64,000 nucleotides of DNA. It comes from Dorea sp. AM10-31. GTDB taxonomy: Bacteria > Bacillota > Clostridia > Lachnospirales > Lachnospiraceae. Numbering within the stretch: the stretch's first letter is position 1; each line of letters opens with the position of its first letter. The stretch is taken from positions 126,501 through 190,500 of the forward strand of contig NZ_QTUV01000005.1 of NCBI RefSeq assembly GCF_003435815.1. The letters run 5' to 3'. Below the pieces are notes generated by a model. It saw only the letters and a list, made by a program, of their open reading frames with translations, was not told the DNA's origin and searched no databases. A program made the position numbers and the translations under genes. Shown piece after piece: positions 26,036 through 34,424 of the stretch.

Positions 26036-26125
26036 CTTAAAAAGGGGACGGGGATTTTCTAGAAAATCCCCGTCCCCTTTTTAAGTTGCACCTGGCACTT
26101 TCTAAAAATGCCCCGTCCCCTCTTT
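26036..26125. repeat. GGGGACGGGG REP-like palindrome, copy 3
   Basis: A perfect 50-bp palindrome (26036-26085, centre 26060/26061) begins on the base after the alcohol dehydrogenase stop codon. It is followed by a TTGCACCTGGCACTTT spacer and a further GGGGACGGGG half unit on the minus strand. It may also serve as a terminator. Confidence 0.8.
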
Positions 26126-26180
26126 ATTTTCCACATGGTTTCCACAGATTATCCCCCGTTTTTCCACGAAGTTATCCACA

Positions 26181-27365
26181 TTATTGGGATAACTTGTAAA
26201 TTTCGTACATATCTTCCTCGTGTAATACTTTTGCAGATCCCTGGCTTCCACCACATGCTGCGGCACATCTTTTTGCCATTTCTCGCATCTGGGCATCTGT
26301 AGGCTTGATTCCAAGTTCTTGCATATTTGTCGGCATATTGATCTCACGGTAAAATGATTCCATTGCCTGGATTCCTTTTTCAGCGATCTCTTCGTCTGTA
26401 CCTTCTCCGGTCACGCCCATTACGTTTCTTGCATAGCGTTCGAATCTTGGAAGCGCGTCTTTGCATACATATCTTGCCCAGCTTGGCCAGATTGCTGCAA
26501 GACCGGCGCCGTGTGTCACATCAAACATTCCGCCCATCTCATGTTCCAGCATATGGGTTGCAAAATCTCCACCATCATTGCCACAACCGGTCAGATTGTT
26601 ATGTGCCAGTGAACCGGCCCACATTACTTCTGCTCTCGCTTCGTAATTTTCCGGATCCGTATGCAAGATCTTTGCATATGTCATGACGGTGCGCAGTAAG
26701 CCCTCCGCGATAGCGTCTGTCAGCTCCATATTTCCGCCATTTGTAAAATAACGCTCCATGGTATGCATCATGATATCTGCGCAGCCACACTCTGTTTGAT
26801 AGTCCGGCAGGGACATGGTAAGCTCTGGATTCATAATTGCAAACTTCGGGCGACTGATATCATCGTCATAAGCCCTCTTATCCTTCGTATCTGCCTTTGT
26901 AATAACGCAGCTGTTACTTGTCTCGCTTCCTGCTGCCGCAATCGTTAAAACGGACGCTACAGGCAAGAATTTCTTTGCTGTTCTTGTATGTGCAAATAAG
27001 GTCCACACATCTTCTTCCGGCTCCGCCAGTCCATAGGAAATCGCTTTCACGGTATCTATGACAGATCCTCCACCGACTGCCAGTACAAAATCCGCTTCCA
27101 TTTTCTTGCCGAGCTCGATTCCTTCATATACTTTTGACAAATGTGGATTCGGCACAACACCACCAAGCAGCTCATATGTAATTCCTTCTGTCTTTACAGA
27201 TTCCGTAACCGCATCCATCACCCCATTTTTCAACACCCGGTCACTTCCATACACGATCAGAAGCTTTGTTCCGCCATATTTCTTCACGTATGCGCCTGTC
27301 TGTGCATGTGTCCCCTTTCCGAATACAACTTCCGTCGGTGAATAATAATTGAAATTATTAGCCAT
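26181..27365 (-). CDS. Iron-containing alcohol dehydrogenase (BdhA-like)
   Basis: This is a 394-residue protein using the ATG at 27365, with AGGAGGAGAAAA before it; the ORF extends eight codons further upstream. It is a butanol-dehydrogenase-like Fe-ADH: FNYYSPTEVVFGKG at the N-terminus, NAD loop AVGGGSVIDTVKAIS, GSETSNSCVIT, and the metal-binding HMLEHEMGGMFDVTHGAGLA. It is convergent with, and only distantly similar to, the neighbouring dehydrogenase. A 9-bp-arm hairpin (AAGTTATCC with GGATAACTT, 26169-26195) overlaps its stop codon. Its role in the salvage locus is uncertain; it may simply serve fermentation. Confidence 0.92.
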   Translation of the reverse strand: MANNFNYYSPTEVVFGKGTHAQTGAYVKKYGGTKLLIVYGSDRVLKNGVMDAVTESVKTEGITYELLGGVVPNPHLSKVYEGIELGKKMEADFVLAVGGGSVIDTVKAISYGLAEPEEDVWTLFAHTRTAKKFLPVASVLTIAAAGSETSNSCVITKADTKDKRAYDDDISRPKFAIMNPELTMSLPDYQTECGCADIMMHTMERYFTNGGNMELTDAIAEGLLRTVMTYAKILHTDPENYEARAEVMWAGSLAHNNLTGCGNDGGDFATHMLEHEMGGMFDVTHGAGLAAIWPSWARYVCKDALPRFERYARNVMGVTGEGTDEEIAEKGIQAMESFYREINMPTNMQELGIKPTDAQMREMAKRCAAACGGSQGSAKVLHEEDMYEIYKLSQ

Positions 27366-27479
27366 TTTTCTCCTCCTGTTCTTTAGCAAGCTCTTTCCTG
27401 TTCTTTCTTGTGTAAGCTTTCTTGCTTGTTTTTCAGCTTACCTTCTATATCTGCAGTTTCTCTCTGCAAGTATTGTATA

Positions 27480-27690
27480 CTGTTATTTTAACTCACTAAG
27501 GCTAAGATAGGCAAAGAATTTTTCTTTTATCTTCTTCTGCTTTCCAATACACATTTGGGGATACTCTCCCGTATCTCCTTCTGGCTTACCGGCTCGCTTA
27601 GGGATATTTCACTATATCCCCTCTTCTCCAACACTCTCTATCAGGGATATCAAGCTGCCTCCATCACCATAATTTGCCGAATTATTACTG
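27480..27690. other. Gene-free region with several short GGATA-type hairpins
   Basis: Upstream of the second alcohol dehydrogenase are three related stems: GATAC with GTATC (27560-27575), GGGATAT with ATATCCC (27602-27621) and a further GGGATAT (27645-27651). No ORF or known RNA class was recognised. Confidence 0.4.
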
Positions 27691-27714
27691 ACATCTTCCT
27701 TCGGATGCTATAAT

Positions 27715-27741
27715 CAAAAAAAAGCGCTGCTCTGCAGCGGA
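27715..27741 (-). terminator. Terminator of the MBG surface-protein operon
   Basis: Perfect arms CGCTGC and GCAGCG around AGA are followed by CTTTTTTTT on the minus strand. Confidence 0.85.
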
Positions 27742-27890
27742 TCTCCCGCCACAAAAACAACGCCTCTTTTTTCATTTTACTCACTCAGACATGTCTACTT
27801 ATAATTTAATCACATCTGAGCAATTTTTCTTTGATCCAGTCTCTCTGTCTAATCTATATCTTCCGCATTCGCATCAGCAGCTTCCTCTGC

Positions 27891-28112
27891 CTAATCTGCG
27901 TCAGAACTGTCAGCTTTCTCTCCATCCGCTTCTTCTACGTCCAGAGAATCATCTGCATACAGGTCAGACAACTGATCTTCCAGATCTTTCTGTTCGCTTT
28001 TTAAATTATGGCGTCTTACCGCCCACACGATCACTACTACAAGCAGAATGATCAGTGCCAGGAGGTCGAGCCAGTCAAAGCCGAGCTTTGTATGTTCGAT
28101 AATATATCTCAT
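27891..28112 (-). CDS. Small single-span membrane protein (with possible TAG read-through)
   Basis: This 73-residue protein has one membrane helix (LDLLALIILLVVVIVWAV, about residues 15-32), then a basic anchor and an acidic helix (KDLEDQLSDLYADD) and an Asp/Glu/Ala-rich tail. It stops at TAG, but the same frame continues for 13 codons (AEEAADANAEDID) with the same acidic, Ala-rich character to a second TAG at 27849. Its upstream neighbour is a similar protein, and both follow the giant MBG gene whose C-terminus has the same span-plus-charged-helix layout. No known family; an accessory of the surface protein is inferred. Confidence 0.65.
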   Translation of the reverse strand: MRYIIEHTKLGFDWLDLLALIILLVVVIVWAVRRHNLKSEQKDLEDQLSDLYADDSLDVEEADGEKADSSDAD

Positions 28113-28127
28113 CTGCTTACCTCCTTT

Positions 28128-28388
28128 TTATACTTTGGCAGTTCCATTTGCCTGAACTGCTTCTCCTGCCTGTACAGTTTCACCTGCTGCCATTTCCGGC
28201 TGGTTTTCTGCCATCTCTTCGCGGATTTCCTGGATCTTCTGATCCAGGTCATCCTCAAAGTCATTTAATCGTTTCTTCTGATTCCGGTGATGTACCAGGA
28301 TCATGACAACCAGTATAACTGCAACGATCAGTGCCGGTATATCCCAGGAATGTATTCCTAAGTTATGCACAAATTCATAATAACGCAT
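28128..28388 (-). CDS. Small single-span membrane protein
   Basis: This 86-residue protein starts MRYYEFVHNLGIHSWDIPAL, has a membrane helix (PALIVAVILVVMILVHH, about residues 18-34), a basic segment and a charged, probably coiled-coil helix (NDFEDDLDQKIQEIREEM), and an Ala/Glu-rich tail. It is evidently a paralogue of the next gene (both start MRY and share the layout). Thirty bases separate it from the MBG gene's stop. AGGAGG precedes the ATG. Function unknown; a membrane partner for the large surface protein is a reasonable guess. Confidence 0.7.
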   Translation of the reverse strand: MRYYEFVHNLGIHSWDIPALIVAVILVVMILVHHRNQKKRLNDFEDDLDQKIQEIREEMAENQPEMAAGETVQAGEAVQANGTAKV

Positions 28389-28418
28389 ATGTTTTACCTC
28401 CTTTTCCTGCTACATTTT

Positions 28419-31400
28419 CTACTGTTGCTTCTGCTCTTTCGTCGTTGGAAGTCCTCTCTTTGCAAGTTCGGTATCAAGTTCCTCTCTCACTTCGAATAAC
28501 TTCTTCTGACGTTTCTTCAGGTTATGTGTAAAGAATCCATACAGGATTGCTGTTAACAACATAATCAGGAAATGGAGTACACAACACTTATGGTCATCCA
28601 ATTTCTGGTTTCCAAGTGGTACATTGTTATCGCCTGCATTTACTAACTCACGAACCTTCGCGCCTGTTTCCTGTACTGCTTTTGCGATTCTTGAAGGTAC
28701 GTTTCTTACAGAAGTTACAACTCTCTGAACAACATTTCTGTTCTGTGGTGTCGGGTTTGCCGGCGTATTCTGCGTATTCGGTGGTGTTACCGGTGCCGCT
28801 GCTGTAATTGTCAGCTTACCTTCTACCTTCTTAATGTTGTAGTTTGCTGCTTTTGTTCCATTCTTCAATGTGTAAGTAAATGTATTCTTGCTGGTTCCGG
28901 TATTGGTCCGTGTTCCGGTTACATCGTATGTAGCTCCTTCACCCTTCGCAAATCCTTCTCCGCTTACAGTTACTTTCTTGCTTGTCAGTGCTTTACCATC
29001 ATATACTTTATTCTGGGATGCACTTGTCATGATCACTGTACGTTTTTCGATGGTTAATGTTCCATCTACAATGACGAATTTCACTTTGCTGAAGTTCTTA
29101 TTCGTATTCTTGAAGTCGCCTGCTTTCACTTCCATATTGTAAGTTCCGGCATTTGTTCCTTTGACTGTTGCGTCTCCGCTGAATGTAAAGTCTTTCTCTG
29201 TGTAAAGCTTGTTGCTGATATTTGTTACATCATAGCCTTTTACAGTATGTTCTTTACCATCGTATTTAGCAGTGCCACTCTTCTCTGTAATTGTTACGAC
29301 TACTTCATCTGCATTTTCTGTTACGGTCAGTTTACCGTTTACAGTCTTGATGTTGTAGTTGTCTTTGTTTGTACCTTTGTTCAGTTCGTATGTAAATGTG
29401 TTATCACTTGAACCTACTTCTGTCTGGCTTCCGGTTACGTTGTATGTTGCTCCGTCATTTCCAACAAAGCCTTCTGCTGTTACATTTTTATTTTCCAGTG
29501 CTGTTCCGTCATATGCTTTGCTGTCACTTGCACTTGTCAGTGTAACGTCACGTTTGTCGATCGTCAGTGTTCCGTCTATGATCTCGAAGGATACATTACT
29601 GAAGTTCTTGTTAATGTTCTTGAAATCTCCCGGTTTCAACTCCATGTTATAAGTTCCGGCGTTTGTTCCCTTCACAGTTGCATCGCCGTTAAACTCAAAG
29701 TCTTTCTCTGCATACGGAAGTTTGCTGCTGATATTTTCAACAGTGTAACCGGTTACGGTCTTCTCTGTTCCGTCGTATGTCTCTTTTCCACTGTTTTCTT
29801 TGATCGTAACTACAACTTTCTGATCAGACGGTGTTACTTCAAGTTCACCATTTACAGTCTTAATATTGTAGTTATCCGGATTTGTTCCTTTCTTCAGTTC
29901 GTATGTAAATGTGTTATCACTCTTACCTACTTCTGACTGACTTCCGGTTACGTTGTATGTTGCTCCGTCGTTTCCAACAAAGCCTTCTGCTGTTACTTCA
30001 TCTTTTGTCAGTGCCTTACCGTCATACATCTTTGTTGCGGATGCAGAAGTCAGGGTGACATCTTTCTTGTCGATCTTCAGTGTGCCGTCTTTGATGATAA
30101 ATTCGACATTGCTGAAGTTTGCATTGTTGTTAGCAAAATCTTTTGCTGTAAGTTCCATATCATAAGTTCCGGCATCTGTTCCCTTCACTGTATCCTTACC
30201 ACTGAATGAGAAATCATTTTTAGAGTACAATTTATTGCTGATGCTTTCTACTTCATATCCTTTTACGGTCTTCTCTGTTCCGTCATAAGTGAACTTACCG
30301 CTGTTCTCCTGGATAGTTACTGTAACTTTGTCTGTTACCGGTGTTACTTCCAGAGTTCCTTCTACCTTTGTGATCGCATAGTTCTTTGCAAGTGTTCCAC
30401 TCTTAAGTGTATAACCAAATGTGTTCTTGCTTGTTCCCACAACGGTCTGTGTTCCGGTTACATTGTAGTCTGCTCCGTCGTTTCCAACGAATCCTTCGTT
30501 CTCACCTCTGCTTGCAACAACTTCTTCCTTCGTTAATGCTTTACCGTCATAGACTTTCTTCGCATCTGCTGATGTCAGTGTTACTGGTCTAGGTGTGATC
30601 TTGTACTCTTTTGTAACCGTTCCTGTGTAGTTACCTTTTCCTTTGATTGTTACTTTAATTGTTGATACATCCGTAAAGTTATCTTTGTCATAACTTACTT
30701 CGTAATCGGTTCCTTCTTTCAAGACATTTCCATCTTTGTCTTTTACTTCCGGCGCCCATTTGTGTGCTTCGCCATCGTAAATGTGATCGGATGGATCATT
30801 GATCGTAATGCCTTTGTAAGAATCTGGATTTTCCGGATCCGGATCTGGTGTAATGCTCTGTGGTGTTACTACCAGAGTTCCTTCTACTTTCGTGATCGTG
30901 TAGTTACCGGCTTTTGTTCCATCGTTCAGTTTATAGTCGAACTTGTTCTTGCTGTTTCCGACTGCAGTCTGAGTTCCGGTTACATCATAAGATGCGCCTT
31001 CACCTTCCACAAATCCTTCATCTGTTACATTTTTATTTGTCAGTGCCTTGCCGTCGTAAACTTTCTTATCGGATGCAGAAGTCATTGTAACTTCTCTCTT
31101 CGCGATATCAAGTTTTCCGTCTTTCACTACAAATTTTACATTTTTAAAGTTCTTATTGCCATTTGTGAAGTCTGTTGCCTTAAGACCCATCTCGTAAGAT
31201 CCGGCGTCTGTCTTCTTCACTTCGGCTTTTCCGCTGAACCGGATATCGGTTTCTGTATATTTCTTCTTATTTGTATTACTAATGTCTGTAACCTTATATC
31301 CTGCTGCGGTTTTCTCTGTTCCATCGTAAGTATCGGAAACTGTATTACCAACAATCGTTACAACTACTGTATTCTCATCCGGTGTTACTGTCAGTTTTCC

Positions 31401-34313
31401 TTCTACCTTTGTGATGGTGTAGTTTTCTTTCTTTGTATTTGTGTTCAGAGTGTAAGTAAATGTGTTATCACTTGTACCTACTTCTGTCTGGCTTCCGGTT
31501 ACATCATAAGATGCGCCTTCACCTTTCACAAATCCTTCATCTGTGCCCTTGCTCTCTGTAACTTTCTTATTTGTCAGCGGATCGCCATCGTACGCTTTGC
31601 TGTCTGTTGCAGATGTCAGTGTTACCGGTCTCGGTGTGATCTGATATTTCTTCGTGATCGTTCCTTTATAATCGCCTTTTCCGGTAATGGTTACTGTAAT
31701 TGTCGTCACGTCTTTGAAATTATCTTTGTCGTAACTTACTTCGTAATCGGTTCCCTCTATCAGAGCTTTGCCAGCTACATCTTCGACTGTCGGATTCCAT
31801 TTATGATTCTTTCCGTCATATACATGATCAGATGGATCATCTACAGTGATACCTTTGTAAGATGGATCTGGGTTTTCCGGATCCGGTCCCGGTGTAATAC
31901 TCTGTTCTGTAACAGTTAATGTACCAGGTACTTTTGTAAAGTTGTAGTTATCTTCGTTACCGGTCAGCTTCTTAATCGTGAAGTTGTTCTTGCTGTTTCC
32001 GACTTTTGTCTGGCTTCCGGTTACGTCATAGGTTGCTCCTTCACCTGCTGCAAATCCGTCACCGCTTACTGTCACTTCGTCATTTGTCAGTGCAGTTCCG
32101 TCGTAAACTTTCTGATCTGTTGCAGATGTCAGTGTTACATCTCTCTTTGTAATTGTAAGCTTTCCGTCTGTAACTACAAATGTTACTTTGCTGAAATTGT
32201 CATTTACATTAGAGAAATCTGCTGCAGTAAGTCCCATCTGGTACTCGCCTGCATTTTTCTTTGTTACTTCTGTTGTCGTTTTTGCAAAGTGGATATCGCT
32301 TACTCTGTAAAGGCTGTTGCTGATACTTACGATCTCATAACCGCTTACTGTCTTGGCTGTTCCGTCGTATTTCTTAGTCTTTGTATTACCCTTGATCTGA
32401 ACAACAACTTCATTCTCGTTGCTTGTTACAGTCAGCGTACCTGCTTCGGTTGTAATCTCATAGTTGCCTGCTTTTGTATTGGCATTTAACGTATAAGTAA
32501 ATGTATTATCGCTGCTTCCGACAGTTGTCTGACTTCCGGTTACAACATATGTTGCACCCTCGCCATCTACAAATCCTTCATTCTTGCCTGTGCTTGCTGT
32601 TACATTTTTATTTGTAAGAGGCTGTCCGTCATATACCTTCTGATCACTTGCGGATGTTAATTTCACTTTACGTTTTGTAATCTTGTAAGTCTTTGTTACA
32701 GTTCCTTTATAATTGCCCTGTCCGGTAATCGTTACCGTAATTGTCTGGACATCTTTGAAGTTCTTGTCTTCTGTACCATACTCATAACTTACTGTGTAAT
32801 CTTTTCCTTCTGTCAGAGCCTTATCATCAGCATCTTTGACTGTCGGACTCCACTTATGTTCCTGTCCGTCATATACATGATCGGATGGATCATTGATTGT
32901 AATTCCCTTGTAAGAATCCGGGTTGTCCGGATCTGGTGTAATACTCTGCGGTGTAACTGTCAGTGTTCCAACAGACGTTGTAATCGTGTAGTTACCTGCT
33001 TTTGTATTCTTGTTAAGCTCATAAGCAAATGTATTATCGCTGCTTCCGACTGCTGTCTGGCTTCCGGTTACGTCATATGTTGCTCCTTCACCTTCTGCAA
33101 ATCTGTCACCGCCAACAGTAATGTTTTTGCTTGTCAGAGCTGTTCCATCATATACTTTGCTTGCTGTTGCAGATCCTAAAGTAACGGTTCTCTTCTCAAT
33201 TGTAAGACTTCCGTCTGTAACTACAAATGTTACTTTTTCAAAATCTGTACTGTTATTTGCAAAGTCAGACTCTTTCAGTCCCATCGGATATGTTCCGGCA
33301 TCTTTCTTCGTAACGTTATCTGTTCCCTTGAATGTGAAATCAGATGCGTGATATTTCTCATTATTAATGCTTACGTCATATCCTTTTGCTGTGTAATCTT
33401 TGCCATCATATTTTGCACTGTTTGTATGACCTGTGATCGTTACAACAACTTCGTTCTTATCCTTGGTAACTGTAAGTGTTCCTTTTACAACTGTAATGTT
33501 GTAGTTGTCTTTCTTCGTGTTGTCTTTCAGTATGTAAGTAAATTCATTGTCACTGCTTCCGGCTTTTGTCTGGCTTCCGGTTACGTTATATTCTGCTCCT
33601 TCGCCCTTAACAAATCCGTCACCGCTTACAGTTACTTTATCTTTTGTTAATGGTGTTCCGTCGTATACTTTCTCATCTGATCCGGATGTTAAAGTAACGT
33701 CTCTCTTGCTGATAATCAGCTGACCATCTTCCACAACAAATTTTACATTTGTAAAGTTGCCACTCGTATTTGTAAAGTCTGTTGCCTGTACATTCATATC
33801 GTATGTTCCGGCATCCGTTCCTTTGACTTCTGCTGTTCCGCTGAATGTAAAGTCATCTTGGCTGTACAGATTGTTACTGATGCTCTTCACTGTATATCCG
33901 GAATCTGTGTGTTCTTTACCGTCATACTTCGCATTCTTGTCATTTTCTTTGATTGTTACTGTAACTTTATCTGTTATCGGTGTAACTTTCAAAGTACCAG
34001 GTGTTTCCGTGATATTGTAGTTCTTAGCTTTTGTATTATCCTTCAGCTTGTAAGTAAATGCGTTTGGTTTTTCACCAACATTTGTAATGGTTCCGGTTAC
34101 ATTATATGTCGCACCTTCGCCATCGACAAATCCATCGCCGCCAACTGTCACGCCATCTTTGGTTAATGCTGTTCCGTCATATACCTTCTCAGCATCCGCA
34201 GTTTTTAAAGTAACGTCTCTCTTCGTAATTGTGAGATTTCCATCTGTAACTACGAATTTCACTTTGCTGAAGTTCTTGCTGGTGTTTGTGAAATCGGATG
34301 TTTTCAGTCCCAT
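28419..34313 (-). CDS. MBG-repeat surface protein, C-terminal portion after an in-frame stop
   Basis: This 1964-residue frame is the direct continuation of the gene at 34425-38324: both share one reading frame and the 37 codons between them (34314-34424) are open and coding-like. The region consists of repeated MBG/YDG domains; at least 11 copies of a (K/P)R-x-V-T-L-x-S-A-...-YDG unit alternate with YDG...GY units and three ITPDP...YKGI-type units. At the end are a Pro-rich linker, a membrane helix (VLHFLIMLLTAILYGFF) and a charged tail. The ATG at 34313 lies within a repeat with no ribosome-binding site, so on its own this portion is probably not translated efficiently. Confidence 0.72.
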   Translation of the reverse strand: MGLKTSDFTNTSKNFSKVKFVVTDGNLTITKRDVTLKTADAEKVYDGTALTKDGVTVGGDGFVDGEGATYNVTGTITNVGEKPNAFTYKLKDNTKAKNYNITETPGTLKVTPITDKVTVTIKENDKNAKYDGKEHTDSGYTVKSISNNLYSQDDFTFSGTAEVKGTDAGTYDMNVQATDFTNTSGNFTNVKFVVEDGQLIISKRDVTLTSGSDEKVYDGTPLTKDKVTVSGDGFVKGEGAEYNVTGSQTKAGSSDNEFTYILKDNTKKDNYNITVVKGTLTVTKDKNEVVVTITGHTNSAKYDGKDYTAKGYDVSINNEKYHASDFTFKGTDNVTKKDAGTYPMGLKESDFANNSTDFEKVTFVVTDGSLTIEKRTVTLGSATASKVYDGTALTSKNITVGGDRFAEGEGATYDVTGSQTAVGSSDNTFAYELNKNTKAGNYTITTSVGTLTVTPQSITPDPDNPDSYKGITINDPSDHVYDGQEHKWSPTVKDADDKALTEGKDYTVSYEYGTEDKNFKDVQTITVTITGQGNYKGTVTKTYKITKRKVKLTSASDQKVYDGQPLTNKNVTASTGKNEGFVDGEGATYVVTGSQTTVGSSDNTFTYTLNANTKAGNYEITTEAGTLTVTSNENEVVVQIKGNTKTKKYDGTAKTVSGYEIVSISNSLYRVSDIHFAKTTTEVTKKNAGEYQMGLTAADFSNVNDNFSKVTFVVTDGKLTITKRDVTLTSATDQKVYDGTALTNDEVTVSGDGFAAGEGATYDVTGSQTKVGNSKNNFTIKKLTGNEDNYNFTKVPGTLTVTEQSITPGPDPENPDPSYKGITVDDPSDHVYDGKNHKWNPTVEDVAGKALIEGTDYEVSYDKDNFKDVTTITVTITGKGDYKGTITKKYQITPRPVTLTSATDSKAYDGDPLTNKKVTESKGTDEGFVKGEGASYDVTGSQTEVGTSDNTFTYTLNTNTKKENYTITKVEGKLTVTPDENTVVVTIVGNTVSDTYDGTEKTAAGYKVTDISNTNKKKYTETDIRFSGKAEVKKTDAGSYEMGLKATDFTNGNKNFKNVKFVVKDGKLDIAKREVTMTSASDKKVYDGKALTNKNVTDEGFVEGEGASYDVTGTQTAVGNSKNKFDYKLNDGTKAGNYTITKVEGTLVVTPQSITPDPDPENPDSYKGITINDPSDHIYDGEAHKWAPEVKDKDGNVLKEGTDYEVSYDKDNFTDVSTIKVTIKGKGNYTGTVTKEYKITPRPVTLTSADAKKVYDGKALTKEEVVASRGENEGFVGNDGADYNVTGTQTVVGTSKNTFGYTLKSGTLAKNYAITKVEGTLEVTPVTDKVTVTIQENSGKFTYDGTEKTVKGYEVESISNKLYSKNDFSFSGKDTVKGTDAGTYDMELTAKDFANNNANFSNVEFIIKDGTLKIDKKDVTLTSASATKMYDGKALTKDEVTAEGFVGNDGATYNVTGSQSEVGKSDNTFTYELKKGTNPDNYNIKTVNGELEVTPSDQKVVVTIKENSGKETYDGTEKTVTGYTVENISSKLPYAEKDFEFNGDATVKGTNAGTYNMELKPGDFKNINKNFSNVSFEIIDGTLTIDKRDVTLTSASDSKAYDGTALENKNVTAEGFVGNDGATYNVTGSQTEVGSSDNTFTYELNKGTNKDNYNIKTVNGKLTVTENADEVVVTITEKSGTAKYDGKEHTVKGYDVTNISNKLYTEKDFTFSGDATVKGTNAGTYNMEVKAGDFKNTNKNFSKVKFVIVDGTLTIEKRTVIMTSASQNKVYDGKALTSKKVTVSGEGFAKGEGATYDVTGTRTNTGTSKNTFTYTLKNGTKAANYNIKKVEGKLTITAAAPVTPPNTQNTPANPTPQNRNVVQRVVTSVRNVPSRIAKAVQETGAKVRELVNAGDNNVPLGNQKLDDHKCCVLHFLIMLLTAILYGFFTHNLKKRQKKLFEVREELDTELAKRGLPTTKEQKQQ

Positions 34314-34424
34314 TGCATAGTCACCGGCATCTGTTCCTTTTGCTTTTGCTGATTCTTTGCTGAATGTGAAATCATTTGTTGTATACAGACCTGTGCTTGT
34401 TCTTACATCATAACCTGTTACGAA

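Noticed and set aside
26090..26110. TGGCAC in the repeat spacer as a second sigma-54 promoter
   Set aside because: The -12 element (TTGC) is missing at the right distance, and the motif belongs to the REP-like repeat.
26125..26195. Cluster of TTATCCACA / TTTCCACA sequences resembling DnaA boxes (possible origin)
   Set aside because: Only one full match (26171-26179), and it forms part of a hairpin at the end of the alcohol dehydrogenase gene. No dnaA, dnaN or AT-rich unwinding region is nearby.
30762..31919. 385-codon plus-strand frame opposite the MBG gene
   Set aside because: It is antisense to the repeat array; its Cys/Ile/Phe-rich composition mirrors the codons of the real gene and there is no ribosome-binding site.
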